From Liquidambar formosana (lineage: Eukaryota > Streptophyta > Magnoliopsida > Saxifragales > Altingiaceae), in NCBI GenBank assembly GCA_039720395.1, contig CM077832.1, forward strand, positions 25,135,607 to 25,199,606: a stretch of DNA of 64,000 nt, written 5' to 3'. Below, piece by piece: positions 10,611 to 22,956 of the stretch. Position 1 is the first letter of the stretch; each line of letters begins with the position of its first letter. The position numbers and the translations under genes were made by a program. The notes under the pieces were generated by a model that ran no database searches, was not told the origin of the DNA, and saw nothing but the letters and a program-made list of their open reading frames with translations.

Positions 10611-13600
10611 AACACCACATGAAGAAAAAAAAAAATATCACTCACACGGCTATTTAGGTGTAACATAATGGCGAAAACTTAGGCAAATATGGTTATGGGA
10701 AAATGGACCTTGAAACATAATGAGCACTACATGTCACTAATGCATACATATCAACTAACTAATCAACTCAAGTAAAATTGATTCACATGGATTCATCAGT
10801 ACAAGTTCAAAGCCATGTACAGAATGATTTACTGGAAGTGGTTTTGTAAACCTATCATTCTTTTTCTTTAAAGACCCATTTACATACTTAGCATAATCAT
10901 GGAATTTTCAAAAACATTTTCCTTTGTTTATAAAATGGTGGTCGAGCCTTCTTAGGAAATAATGCAATTCAGGAGGATCAGATCAAACCCATGAATTCTT
11001 CTTCAAGGTATAGGAATAAAGTGGAAACACCTCTTTCCTTCTTCTTTCTACACTTCTCTTTTCTTCCAAAACCCTAACTTTTGCCTAGATTGCCCTTATG
11101 GGTTTTCAACCTAGTGGGTTGCCCTAATTTTTGCCTAAGCTGCCTTTTCAGGTTTTTAACCTAGCAGGCTTTTCTTCTTTTCTTTCACATTTCTTTGCAA
11201 GTTACTTCAGCATAGAGGAGTTTGAATCACAAAGCCCCAACCCATTCTCTTCATCAGGTTCTCTAATAAAACAAACCAGCCCCAACACATATTCAAATTC
11301 TTCTTTAATAAGCATAATCAGCCCCTAGGTTCATAGAATAACATGCTCGCTTTTCTTAGTTAACACATTCACCTTCTTCGATTGAGCAAGATAAATTAGC
11401 CCCTAGCTATAGAGAAAACAACACCCATTCTCCCAATCTCACAAAATTTCATGCCTATGACTAGGGCAAATTATTCCATAGTGGTTACTGCTACTCCTTT
11501 CCCGTCTATGACAAGAGTTTAGGTCGAAAAGTATGATAAGGTAGGATCTAATGGACTTTACAAATGAATCATGATGAATAAGAATTTTCAAGTGACAAGG
11601 TCTATGACCATTAGAGACACAAAAGACTCAAAAGAAACAAAGGATGAACGTGGAGGGACACACGAAGGAAGTGAGAAAGTTAAACAAGAACAAATTGTAG
11701 GAGAAGAATAATCAAATTAACTCTCGTAGTAACATGTAGTATTTTAAGCTTGCTAATTTGATCAATGAAACTGCTTCTTCTTAACTTAGTCACAAAGAAT
11801 TGCCTTCAATGGTTGGTTACATGCAAAGCCCTTTTCTTTCTTTCTTTCCTCTTTTTTTTTTTTTTTTTTTTTTTTCAATGAATTGGACTACACCCAAAGT
11901 GACTTTATGGGGTGCCTACTGTCGCTACCCCAAAAAGGGTTTTATCCTTTATGGGATGACCCTGGGTCATCCATTTGGATGGGTGGAATAATGGTTGTGA
12001 ACATGGATGGAGTTCATTTTAAGGGCGCCTTGACCAATCTAGGCATGCAAGCATATCTAGAATAGTCAAGGCTATGGAGTCACTACCAATCAGGGGTTTA
12101 AGGACGTGATTGGACATCCTATGGTTAATTAAAAAGTGGGGTTATCTGAGATCCCAAAATAAGTCCATTTGAGGTCTTATCAATCAATGGGTCCATTTGA
12201 GGTCCGTTGAAAAATTGAATGACTCCTAGTGATCTGTGAGACTAAAGATTGAGTGTAAGGGAGTTTGGTTATGAGTGGGGAAGGTGTCAGGCACCCCACA
12301 TCGCCTGTTGGAATCTAACGGTTCCCGATTTTAACAATGTTTCTATTTAAATCCCCATTCGATATCATTGATTTTCTACGCGAGCAATTTGAAATAAAAT
12401 GCCCTCTTTGAAGGGTGGTGAATTTTTCCATTTTAGAAAGAAATCCCTAAAGGCATTGGAACAAAGTTTTGGAAGTATTGGTGTTTGGAAATGTGCCTTA
12501 AGGTTTTTGTAATGAGAACCTTTTGAAAAGACCACAAATTCACTTTCCTTCTCATGGATATCTTAGATCAAATTGATTAACTCCCAATGGGTAGTATCCC
12601 TATCTTGCAGTGGTAAAAATCAATCCTTTTATGAAGGGATGGAAATGGAAAAGATGTGATTCCATTTCCAATGAATTAATACCAAGTGCAAATCTACTTT
12701 GGATTTTTAGAGAGCTTGGGACTTTTTTTTGAAGTTGATGAAATGGGTAAGAAAATGATGCTTTTTCAAAGCATTTGAGAGTAAGTAGATGTTTCCCTTT
12801 TGAAGAGAAAAATGGTCTTTTGAAGGTGGGGGTTCCTTTTGAAGGAAGAAAAATGAGTTTTAGTTAAAAGGGAGCACTTTTGAAGTGTAAAGGAATGCTG
12901 TTTATGTAAACTGAAAGTGAAATTCTTAATCCCAACTAAAAGGGGGATTCTGCATGGAATGATGGTTTTGAAAAATTGACTTTCTATGGTAGAAAGACGT
13001 TTTTGGGGAGGGAGCATGTGCCCTTTTGAATGAAGAGATTTATTCGAGTCATTCTTGGAATGAACTCGTTAATTGAAACCTTTGTGCACTCATCATGGAT
13101 TTTGAAAGTATTCTTTTTTTTGTAAGTGATGCGCGCATTAACAACTTGCTTGATGACAAGAAGTTCATTTTGAATCATGAAGTCAAAATTTTTATCTGAT
13201 AAAGATGGTAATGTTGTCAAAGCTGAATCCTTTTAGCAGGGGTTTAAGATGTAAAGAATCACTTTCAATTCTAAAAGACCTTTTGGAAAATCATTTGGGG
13301 GCTTTTGAAGCATAAAAATGGTGAGGAGCAAATTTATCCAATCTTGGAGCGCACTTGAATTAATTGAATAAAAATGTAATCAACTAAATCTCCTAATGAT
13401 TGGAATTTTACTACGTGACATAGGGACACGCAGGAGATCCTGGATTCTTGGTGGGATTATTCATTGGAATTTGGCAGGTCAATTGATTAAATCCATTTGA
13501 TGGTGTTAAACTATTATGCTAGGGATGAGTTTCTAAGCATTTGATGCTGTAAACTTTTATCCATAGCATGATAGTCGACTTCAAGTTCTCAATTAATCTT

Positions 13601-13830
13601 TATTCACATGGAAACATAATAATTAAAATATCACATAGCATGAAATTTGAAATAAACATATTCAAAATGTCAAAAGATACATAAACATAATCAACCTTGG
13701 CAAGGTTTGGAATTCATGAATGCAATGTTTATTACTTTGATGAACATAAGTATATGTACAAAAAGTAAATGGGTCAAGTGAACACAAAGTAAAAAGTGCT
13801 CAAATATTGGGGCAAAAGAGTCGCAACAAC
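10611..13830 (-). mobile_element. Decayed noncoding Tat/Ogre-like sequence
   Basis: No intact coding region. Recognisable pieces are the TTGCC...CTTATGGGTTTTCAACCTAG motif twice (about 11080-11165), which in E1 and E2 lies just past the pol stop; a polyT run (11851-11875); CACCCAAAGTGACTTTATGG at about 11890, also found beside pol in E1 and E2; and TGGAGTCACTACC (about 12075) with GGAAGGTGTCAGGCACCCC (about 12278), which resemble the U5 end of Ogre-type LTRs. From about 12.0 kb this may be the start of another minus-strand LTR that resumes at 51183. The assignment is tentative. Confidence 0.4.
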
Positions 13831-14615
13831 TGTGAACCCCGGAAATTGGGCCCACGGGGGATTGACGAAGAGGTTGTGTGGGTTTTGAAAACACAAAGGA
13901 GTCGCCACCTCATTTTTTAAAGGAAACAAGGAAAACCCTAAAAACAGTTTGTTTTAGAAAAACAATTTGAATGACTCCATGTTTAAAAAGGAAAGGCAAA
14001 AACCAATCTTTTGGAAACCAAAGAAATCGGGGATTCGGAGGCTAAGTTATGACATGGGAAGGTTCTAGGCAAAGCCTATAGGCACCCATGTCACCCTTTC
14101 GGTCTCTCAGTTCATTTGGGCTAAATCAAGATCTTTCCATACAAAAATCAGCAAGTATATCATCACAAGATAGCATGCATATCATATATTTCATTCATCC
14201 ATCCATGTATAACAAACACATAAAAACAGAAAATAAAAAGAAGAAAAGAAAACAAAAAGAAGCCTAGGATGCTTGGATCCTAGAACGGACTTGAGCCTCA
14301 CGAAGAGCGCCTACGTACCATGCAACGAAATACATGGATCAAAGTCCACGTAGTTCGATTAGAACTAGGGTTAAGTCCTAATATAAACCTATGGTAAAAA
14401 CCCTAGGTTTCCTTATTTGACCAAAAGAGTTGAATTTGATAGAAAGTTTGATTTTGGAAAGAAATCCACAAAATGGAAACCTTAATAAAAACCAGAATTT
14501 TATTTAACAAGGAAACCTCTAATTATAACCATAAACTCATATTAGGAAATAACCCTAAAGAGGGAGAAGAGAGAGAGTAAGGAAGAGAGGTGAATTGGGG
14601 CACCTTCATACCCAT
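13831..14615 (-). mobile_element. E2 3' LTR, left fragment
   Basis: The first 785 bp of the E2 3' LTR up to the E1 insertion point. The last five bases (CCCAT) are the left E1 target duplication. It is nearly identical to the start of the E2 5' LTR at 48478. The fragment continues at 35504. Confidence 0.93.
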
Positions 14616-16990
14616 TGTGAACCCCAGAAATGGTTGAGGCCCACAGGAGGGTTTAAAAGTCGCCAATCTGTGGACCCAGGAAAAGAGGGCCCACGAATGG
14701 GTTTGGAAAAAGAAAGGAGTCGCCACCTTATTTTTTAAAGGAAACAAGGAAAACCCTAAAAACAGTTTTGTTTTAGGAAAACAAAAGATTGACTCCATAT
14801 TTAAAAATGGAAAGGCAAATGATCTTTTGGAAACCAGAGAATTCGGGGATTCGGAGGCTAAGTTACGATATGGGAAGGTTCTAGGCAAAGCCTATAGGCA
14901 CCCATATCGCCCTAAACGGTCTCTTAATTTAATTGGGCTAAATCAAAGTCTTAATCACACATAAATCAACAGTTATCATCACAAGACAGCATGCATATCA
15001 TTCATTCATTCATCCATATAATCATGTAAATCAAAGAAAAAACAGAAAAAAGAAAGAGGGGGGAGAAGAAAACCTAGGATACTTAGTATCCTAGGGCGGA
15101 CTTGAACATCACGAAGAGCGCCTACGTACCATGTATGGAAATACATGGATCAAAGTCCACGTAGTTCGAAAGGGAATAGGGTTATAACCTAATCAAGGCC
15201 TATGGTAAACCCTAAGTTTCCTTTCAAGTAAAACATGGTAAGTTTCCAAAAATGAATGATTCTCAAAAGATTTTTGGTAAAATATGGAATTTTGATAAAA
15301 GATGGAAACTTTGATTTAAAAAGTCTTCTTTATTGAAAGGAAACTATAGAAATCACCATATTCCCCTATTAGGAAACAACCCTAGGGGGAAGAAAGGGAA
15401 AGTTTCAAAGAAAGGAAAGAAGGGTGAATTGGGGCACCCTCACACCCTACTTACCTTAAGCGAAAGCAACCTGTCAAAGTAACCACCCTATTGCATAGGG
15501 TAATTACCTTATTTGTAAGATTTCATCTCACAATAGCCAAAATAACCACCCCACATTGGTGGGGTAGTTGCACCTGTTGTACCTGTCAAAGCACCTGCAA
15601 TTTCCATGCAAAACATACCAAAAATACCAACCAAACAAGCTAGATTCCAAATCAAGCCATTATCATGCCCAAACATGGGCTAACACATGCTCAAAATATC
15701 ATAACAAGGACAAATAACAGATCTGGACAGAATTGAAATAAGGCTCAAAATCAACCACAAGTCATGCAACAACATGAATCATAAGCTAACTAAAACCCTA
15801 ATTCAACCCTACATGCAATGACATGCAAAAAACCCTAAAATCAACTACTATGAATGCAGAAAAATGTCATAGCTATCAAATATGCAGCACATATATGTCA
15901 ACTATGAAGAAAACACAAAGAAAAACCCTAAGCTATCATGCTATATGCTACTTTCCTAATACAAGGATGAATGAAACCCTAGAATCACAATTGTGCTCAA
16001 AATCACATAAAATAACTCTAAATCATGCAAAACTCATTATAGACATCATGCTAATCATGCATATTAATCAATAGAAGCATCCACACATGAGAAAAATACA
16101 AGCTTGCACATGAAATATAGCTATTCTAAACATAAACTCAATTTCAGCACTAAGGAAACCCTAGAATCCCAAACATGCAGTAAATCACATGGAACAGCAT
16201 CCTAGCATACTAAACAGCCCACAAACATGATCCTAAACATGCATACATACTAATAGAAATAGCAAAACACAATAAAAAACACAAGCTTTAATATGCAAAG
16301 GAGTTATTTCATGCAGAAAACCATTTTCAGCACCTAAGAAACCCTAAAGTCCCAAACATGCAGTAAATCATATGGAATAGCATCCTAGCATACTAAACAG
16401 CCCACAAACATGATCCTAAACATGCATACATACTAATAGAAATAGCAAAACACAATAAAAACACAAGCTTTAGCATGAAATAGTGACTATTCAATGCAAA
16501 ACCCTAGAAAAGACTCTAAGAAACCCTAAAAACACCAACACTCATAAAACCACATAGAATGGCATTATATCATGCAAAACCAGTCATAAACAATATCCTA
16601 ATCATGTATTCTAAGCATTAGAAGCATCAACACATGATAAAACAATAAGCTTTTAACATGAAGTAATGCAAAGCTATGCAAGAAACCCTAGTTTGAATGA
16701 AAGAGAGAAAGGGGGAGGGGTATACCTTTTGTGGCTGCTGTAGAGAGTCCTCCTCCTCTTGTGTGCTGCTGGAAACAAACTCCTTCAAGCCTTCGAGCAA
16801 TGCTCCAGCCCTCCTCCAAGCTTACTCTCACACTCTCTCACTCTAAGTTTAGGTTAAACTACCCTAAGGATGGCTGCCATAGCCTCCAAGTCTCACCAAA
16901 GTGCCTCCAAAGTGTCCCCCCCAAAGTGTCCTCCAAAGTGCCTCCAAAGTGCCTCCAAAGTGCCTCCCCTATTGCTGAAGTATAAGGGGG

Positions 16991-17000
16991 TATTTATAGG
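16991..17000 (-). promoter_or_regulatory. TATA box of the E1 3' LTR
   Basis: CCTATAAATA on the minus strand. Transcription would start roughly 30 bp downstream, inside the CTCCAAAGTGC repeat block. The same box is at 34522-34531 in the 5' LTR, and equivalents lie at 36431-36441, 50185-50194, 53823-53832 and 4451-4459 in related LTRs. Confidence 0.7.
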
Positions 17001-17185
17001 GATTGAGGGAAAACCCTCAATGGTTGGGATTAAAACCCTAGGGATTGATCCAAGGGCTCTTAGAGGTTCCCTTGGGGCTCAAGTAGGTCAAATAAGGCTG
17101 AAATTAGGGTTAAATGGCGGCCAAAGGCGAGCAAATCCGAGAAAATAGGATGGGAGCCGCGTCAAGGCTCAAAAAAGGAAAGTGG

Positions 17186-17266
17186 CTCGGGTGACCACCT
17201 GGGGCTGGGCGGCTAGCAGCCTGGGCCCAGGCGGCTAGCCGCCCAGGCCTGGGTGGTCACCCGAGG
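17186..17266. promoter_or_regulatory. GC-rich palindromic module in the E1 3' LTR
   Basis: The ends are inverted copies (CTCGGGTGACCACC and GGTGGTCACCCGAG). The interior holds two GGCGGCTAGC-type palindromes around CTGGGCCCAGG. It lies about 190 bp upstream of the TATA box. The same module recurs upstream of both antisense genes of E1. Confidence 0.8.
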
Positions 17267-17972
17267 CTCTGTCAGCATATGCCCATTTTTGACCCCTTTG
17301 ACTTCCAAATGTGTTTTAGGGTTCAAATTAACTCCGATTTTGACGAAACGAAAGCCAAAACGACCGTGTTTCGAAGGGGAATGTAATTTGAGTCACTTGA
17401 GGGTGAGAAACCCTAGCCATGGCTGCATGGTTGAGTCCTACAAAGGTGGTTAACCGCTATGCCTCACCATCGCTTAGCTTAGGTATGCACATAGGGTTGC
17501 ACCGAATGCTTTCCAATTCGAAATTCAACCTCCCTAAACACATTTGGGGATGAAATTAAGACCAATCAAGGTCAAATGAGTAGTCATAGAGTGAAAATCA
17601 TGAACCAATTCGAACTAACCCGAAGTAGGTCTTTTAGCCAACCTGAGCCTTAATGAGCCATTCTAATCCCGAACCTTCAATTCATCGAATTGAACCCACA
17701 AATACCTCAAATACAACCATATGAACTCCAATTGGCAACTTGGAGATCATTTCAAGGTCAAATGGAAAGTTCGTGATCAAAAAGACGATTATGCCCTTCA
17801 AGTCACAAAAGTTCTTATTAACCCTCAAGATCAACTCCAAATCGAACCAAAATTCATACACACCATCCTTAGGACCCTAGAAACTCAATGCAAAAGACTA
17901 GACTCAAAAAGGAAACAAAATGACACATGCAATGACAAACCCTAGCTATGGTGGCAAAAATGGGGTGTGACA

Positions 17973-18015
17973 GAAGCCCCTCATTGGTGAGCAAGTTTCA
18001 CTTGCAAGCCAATGA
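17973..18015 (-). promoter_or_regulatory. E1 polypurine tract and LTR-proximal hairpin
   Basis: On the element strand, GAGGGGCTTC touches the 3' LTR, the position of the polypurine tract that primes plus-strand synthesis. It overlaps a nested hairpin: outer stem TCATTGG (17981-17987) with CCAATGA (18009-18015), inner stem GCAAGT (17991-17996) with ACTTGC (18000-18005), loop TTC. Confidence 0.7.
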
Positions 18016-18049
18016 CCAAAAGAACAACCCATTTTTGCCCGGGGAATTG

Positions 18050-19260
18050 ATTTCATCAAGACCCACTGGGGAAAAGAGGGTGAACATATCATTGAATTCT
18101 TCGAATTCATCATACACAAGCACAAAGGTACTCCTCATAAGTTCTACAGAACTCCTCTCATGCTGTATACCAGTTTCACTGGGGAACAAGATGAGGTATC
18201 CACAGGTTACATCGAACTTCGTTCGATGAAAGGTCTTCCAATTCTATGCCAGTGACAACTGGCGAATGGTACGAGGTAACATTATGCCATCAAGGCCATC
18301 CCAAAATATGAGAAAGATACATCCTTCTCATATTCAAACCGTCAAGGTTATTACTCAATTATCAAGGTAATCACATCCCATACTGCACCAGTGACAACTG
18401 GTGAATAATACGAGGTATCCATAGCTTACATCGAACTTCGTTCGATGAAAGGTCTTCCCATACTATGCCAGTGACAACTGGCGAATAGTACGAGGTATCC
18501 ACAACTTACATCGAACTTCGTTCGATGAAAGGTCTTCCCATACTGTACCAGTGACAACTGGTGAATAGTACAAGGTATCCATAGCTTACATCGAACTTCG
18601 TTCGATGAAAGGTCTTCCCATACTGTACCAGTGACAACTGGTGAATAGTACAAGGTATCCATAGCTTATACCGAACTTCGTTCGATGAAAGGTCTTCCCA
18701 TACTTTGCCAGTGACAACTGGCGAATAGTACGAGGTAACACCATGCCATCAAGGCTATCTCAAAATATGAGAAAGATACATCCTTCTCATATTCAAACCA
18801 TCAAGGTTATCATTGAAATATAACACGAGAAAGATCACATCCTTCTCTTGCTCAAATCAATCAAGGTAAACACATACCACAGGAAGCCATCAAGGCTATC
18901 TCAAAACATGAGAAAGATACATCCTTCTCATATTCAAACCATCAAGGTTATCATTCAATTGTTAAGGTAGTCACATAGTACGAGGAAGGTCACAACCTTC
19001 AATCAGGGTAAACACATACCATTGGGAAAGATCGCATCTTTCAAGTCATCAAGGTAAGCATGTAATCATGAGAAAGATTGCATCCTTCTCATATCAAACT
19101 CTCAAGGTGAACACATAGCATGAGAAAGATCGCGTCCTTCTCATAATCAAACCATCAAGGTCAACATAAATCATGGGAAAGATTGCATCTTTCAAGTCAT
19201 CAAGGTAAGCATGTAATCATGAGAAAGATTTCATCTTTCTCTCACTAAGTCATCAAGACA
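18050..19260. repeat. E1 hairpin array with 80-bp tandem core
   Basis: The core repeat has a period of 80 bp (TCGAACTTCG at 18431, 18511, 18591 and, with one change, 18671). Each unit carries ATCGAAC-TTC-GTTCGAT and a second hairpin that is GCCAGT-GACA-ACTGGC in some units (18467) and ACCAGT-GACA-ACTGGT in others (18547). Around and after it are looser units with hairpins such as GAAAGAT-CGC-ATCTTTC and GAAGGT-CAC-AACCTTC. No coding potential is seen. It lies between the 3' LTR and the PMD gene. Confidence 0.8.
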
Positions 19261-19669
19261 AAGGTAAGCTTCTACTCACCAACCAAGTCATCTCACATGG
19301 AGGCTATTCATGCCTCAACTCAAACACCAACTCATATAGGAGACACAATTATCTCATGAAAGCAATCACTCACATGCAAATAGGGAAGGTATCTTTATCC
19401 CAAATGACAACAAATCATAGTGACATAGGAGGGAATTCATCCCTAATGATCAAAAATCATATGCATAGAGAGGGTTGTTCAACCCTACTAGCATGCCATG
19501 CCCACACAAGGGCCACCAATGCAATCTCATTCAAATCATTTCATGTCAAACAAAGTCAAGATATTTATTCATTTTTCAACTCAAAACAAGCTTGATAATC
19601 CATCTCAAAGAAGGTTCAAAAGCGCGAATAGGCGAGCAAAGGCCAAACGAGCGCAACGGAGCGAGCAAG
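19261..19669. other. Spacer between hairpin array and PMD promoter
   Basis: Unique AT-rich sequence with no gene that I can support. The short frames in it have no recognisable motif and overlap each other. Confidence 0.5.
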
Positions 19670-19750
19670 GGGGGGTGACCACCTGGCTGCTGGTGGCTTG
19701 CCGCCCAAGCCCAGGCGGCTTGCCGCCCCATGCTGGGCGGTTACCCGAGG
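19670..19750. promoter_or_regulatory. GC-rich module upstream of the E1 PMD gene
   Basis: A divergent copy of the module (GGGTGACCACC ... GGCGGTTACCCGAGG, with GGCTTGCCGCC inside), about 300 bp before the PMD start codon. A TATA-like TTTTTAAA follows at about 19773-19780, and a CTCTCTCTCTAGAA leader motif follows that. The E2 copy of the gene has the same order. Confidence 0.65.
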
Positions 19751-20046
19751 CTGGTGCTGCCCAGTTTGAGGGTTTTTAAACCCTTGACTCCCCATTTGTG
19801 CATTCAAGCCTCCAAGCTCGAAAATAGAGAGCTTCTCTCTCTAGAACTCACTCCATCCTTCTCCAAATTCTCACATACATATTCTCATTCAAAGTTTCAC
19901 TTTCAATTCAAGTTATGTGCATGAAATAGCATCAAGAACAAGTCATTCAACAACAAAAACAAGCATCAATCATCAAGTTGCAAGATCAAATTCATCATCT
20001 TTCTTATCAAACCCATTTTTCTCACATACAAGCTCAACCACCAACA

Positions 20047-22706
20047 ATGGCTTCTAGCAATGATTCCAACATCAAGTATCCATATTATGTGATCAAGAAT
20101 ACATACAAGGCACCAATCTATGATGCATCCCAAGACAAGGTGTTGCTTGAACCTAAGAAGCATCTCTCCTACCTCCATTCCCAACATGAGGTTAGTTCTT
20201 CCCAACTTAACATGTTTATCATGAAATTTTGATTTCTATTGGATAAAATGCATTCCCATGATCTTCTTTTGATTGTTTCTATCATTGTTAAGCCAAGTTC
20301 ATTGATTTGGCAAGGATTGAATGTGCAAAAAGCTTGTTTCCCAATGCTTGAGAAAAGATGCCCACCAAGTGTTTGATAAAATGCCAAAGAGACAAAAACA
20401 TGTTCAATTCTTGAAAAATCAATTGGTTTGCATTGGAGAACCAAGTCAAATGGTCTTGGCAAGGATTTGGTATACAAAATCTTTCATTTCAATGCTTGAA
20501 AACAAGTCACACACCAAGTGTTCGATAAAATGCCCGAAAGGCAAAACCATGTTCAATCCTTACAAAATCAATGAATTTGAATACACAAAGTCATGGGCAT
20601 TCATTTCTAATTCATTTCATGAATCAAAACCCATATTTTAAAACTTTTGGAAAACCATTTGAAATCAATTATCAATGTATGCCCAATATCTCTATGTTTT
20701 CAATGCTGACTCAATACACAATCTTTTGACATAGCCCAACTTCCAAAGTCTCCGTACAAGGACATCAATAAAGGGGCTCATCTCATGGTGGAGATATATG
20801 GAACATGCCCAATCACGTGCTCGCAAGATAGTAAAGAAGGCGGGTTTTGGGCCCTTCCTAGATGCTCTATGGAATGAGCAATGGGATAGGCAAGCCTTGT
20901 TTGCCTTGACAGAGCTATGGTGGGACACCACCAACACTTTCCATTTTAGCTTCGGGGAGATGACCATGACCCCTAAGGATTTCACCATGATAACTGGGTT
21001 GAGCTTGAAAGGCAAGCGCTTGGACTACTATGAACATGCCAACATGGATCAAAACTACATAGTAGCTCTACTTGGGGTTGAAGCGGAATTAAGCCCAAAA
21101 GGTGTGCGCCGTACTTGGCTCTACAACACCTTTGCCACTGAAGAAGAGAGTGAGGGGACGGATCCCCAATACATTGTGAGAGCTTTCTTGCTCTACATGA
21201 TTTCATGCACCTTCTTTGCGGGCACCAATGACATGGCTCGACTTGAGTTGCTAGCTAGCATGGAAGATGTGAACAAAATTGGGAGATACAATTGGGGTGG
21301 AGCTGCTTTCGCAAACATGTATCGCTCCATGACTGACATGTCCCGAGGAGTTGCAAAGAACTTTGGGGGACTTCCTTTCGTTTGGGAGGTAACAAAGAAC
21401 ATTCAATTCTCTATTATTTCCCGAAACTTAACACACACATGATTTCTTCTTTTTCTTTGGTTTTCCACAGATATGGTACTACGAGTACCTGAACATGTGT
21501 CGCCCGACTCTTGCTAGTGATGCCATGTTATGGCCCATCCTTCAGAATTATGCTCCATCTTGCTTGGCTACAAGAGCCTCCAATCGACACGATTATGCCC
21601 ATGCAAGGGCATATCTTGCCAGCTTGACTGCTGATATGGTAAAATCTTTCTTTCTCTTTCTCTTTTTTATCTTTTTTCTTTCATTTCTCATTTCAAACTC
21701 AACAGGTGGAATGGGATCCATGGAGGTTGTGGGAGCATAGGCTACCTGAGAAGTACTCCTCTTGTTTGGAGTTGACAAGCAAAAGGGTCCTTTTTGAAGG
21801 CCCCACAGGTAGAAGCTGGTATCTTGGGGAACGAGTCCTGAGACAAGTCCATGGAAACATGAATGCAGCTGTGACACCTTCCATGCCACCAGAGAACATG
21901 AGGCACACTAGCCACCTAGCGGGTGATGAACTAGAAGAAGCTCTGAGGGGTTGGGATGCTGAGGGATTCACCTCCCCTCACATAGAATACACTGCCTTTT
22001 GCCGACAATATCTAATGAATCCTAGGGTCACTGGTCTCCCACCTCAAGGGGTGAGCTCCCCACACTCTTAAACTCTTTTTTAAGATTACATGAAAGACTC
22101 CATTTGACAAATATTTGAATTTCAGGGCCGACGGGCAAGGGGACACAGCTCCACAGTTGGATCTGCCACTGGGATGACTTACAATGACGAGGATGAGGAC
22201 CTTGAAGGAAATCAACCTCCACCCCTCCCACAACTAAATTGGTATGTGAACTTGTGCAGTGGGACAAAATTTGTGAAGACTGATATTACCCATCCACCAT
22301 TCGATGAATATCCCAAGATCGATCCATATTATGAGAATGTGAGTTCTAAACTCTTATCTTTTTGAAATTGGATTCTTTCATTATTGTTAACCATGTTTAT
22401 ACTTTCCTAGGTTCCACGGGAGTATGCCCAGGAATGCATTGAACTCAATGAAGGATTGAGGAGGGATCTTGTGCGAATGAGTTTAGAGAACTCAGTTCTG
22501 GAAGCACGCTTAAATCCCCAAGTAAGTGATCATCTTATTAACTTTCAACTAGGATTGACATCATTGCCCTCCTAACTCATTATCTTTATTTGCAACAGGC
22601 ATCATCATCTAATCCACCACAGGATATGCCCCCTCCTAGAGCACCTCGTTCAGGGCATGATGGAGCTGGGCCAAGTCGAAAGAGAAGGCCCACGGGAAAT
22701 CATTGA
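20047..22706 (+). CDS. Plant mobile domain (PMD, aminotransferase-like) protein carried antisense in E1
   Basis: Seven exons joined by GT-AG introns: 20047-20190, 20735-21388, 21471-21638, 21706-22050, 22126-22338, 22411-22521, 22599-22706, giving 580 residues. Every junction is phase 0. Residues about 70-290 match the PMD family (PF10536; MAIN/MAIL1-type proteins): ELWWDTTNTFHF (109-120), then GE.TMTPKDF and ITGLSLKGK, later NWGGAA, and WYLGERV in exon 4. The C-terminus has a basic SRKRRP stretch that may be a nuclear signal. Host PMD proteins act in the nucleus in gene expression and TE silencing; transposon-borne ones are known but of unclear role. The E2 copy has the same seven exon lengths. 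Introns survive because the gene is antisense to the element's genomic RNA. Intron 1 contains two PPR-like HQVFDKMP fragments. It has its own promoter-side module upstream. Confidence 0.85.
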
Positions 22707-22956
22707 GTTTCACTCACCTCTTGTTAGGAATGTTGGAACTTATTATCTTCTTGTTATGTACTACTTAGGAATTTCAATTCCCAACCTTGAACCTTTATTA
22801 TGGATACTTGATGAATCTATGTTCGAACTTTATTGCAATGATATAATCTTGTATTGAGTGAAAAATGGGCTTAAATCAAGCACAAAAAAGTCAAAACATC
22901 ACAAAAGGGCCAAACGAAGGCATAACAAGGCAAAAATGGGCAAAACAAGACGGCGG
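22707..22956. other. PMD gene 3' flank
   Basis: AT-rich sequence after the PMD stop codon, likely 3' UTR followed by a spacer. No further gene is seen. Confidence 0.5.

Larger units (their letters stand above)
14616..17972 (-). mobile_element. E1 3' LTR
   Basis: 3357 bp. On the plus strand: TGTGAACCCC start, a partial 52-bp duplication of the terminus (a second TGTGGACCCAG near 14671), the GGCAAAGCCTATAGGCACCC block, a 183-bp tandem duplication (about 16145-16510), 11-12-bp CTCCAAAGTGC repeats (about 16895-16975), TATA box CCTATAAATA on the minus strand (17000-16991), GC-rich module (17186-17266) and GGGGTGTGACA end. The small frames inside it also occur in the other LTR and are not genes. 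Confidence 0.95.

Noticed and set aside
14523..17945. Several 60-120-residue frames in the E1 LTRs (also at 32069-35476)
   Set aside because: They occur in both LTR copies because the LTRs are duplicates; they cross TATA boxes and repeats and show no domains.
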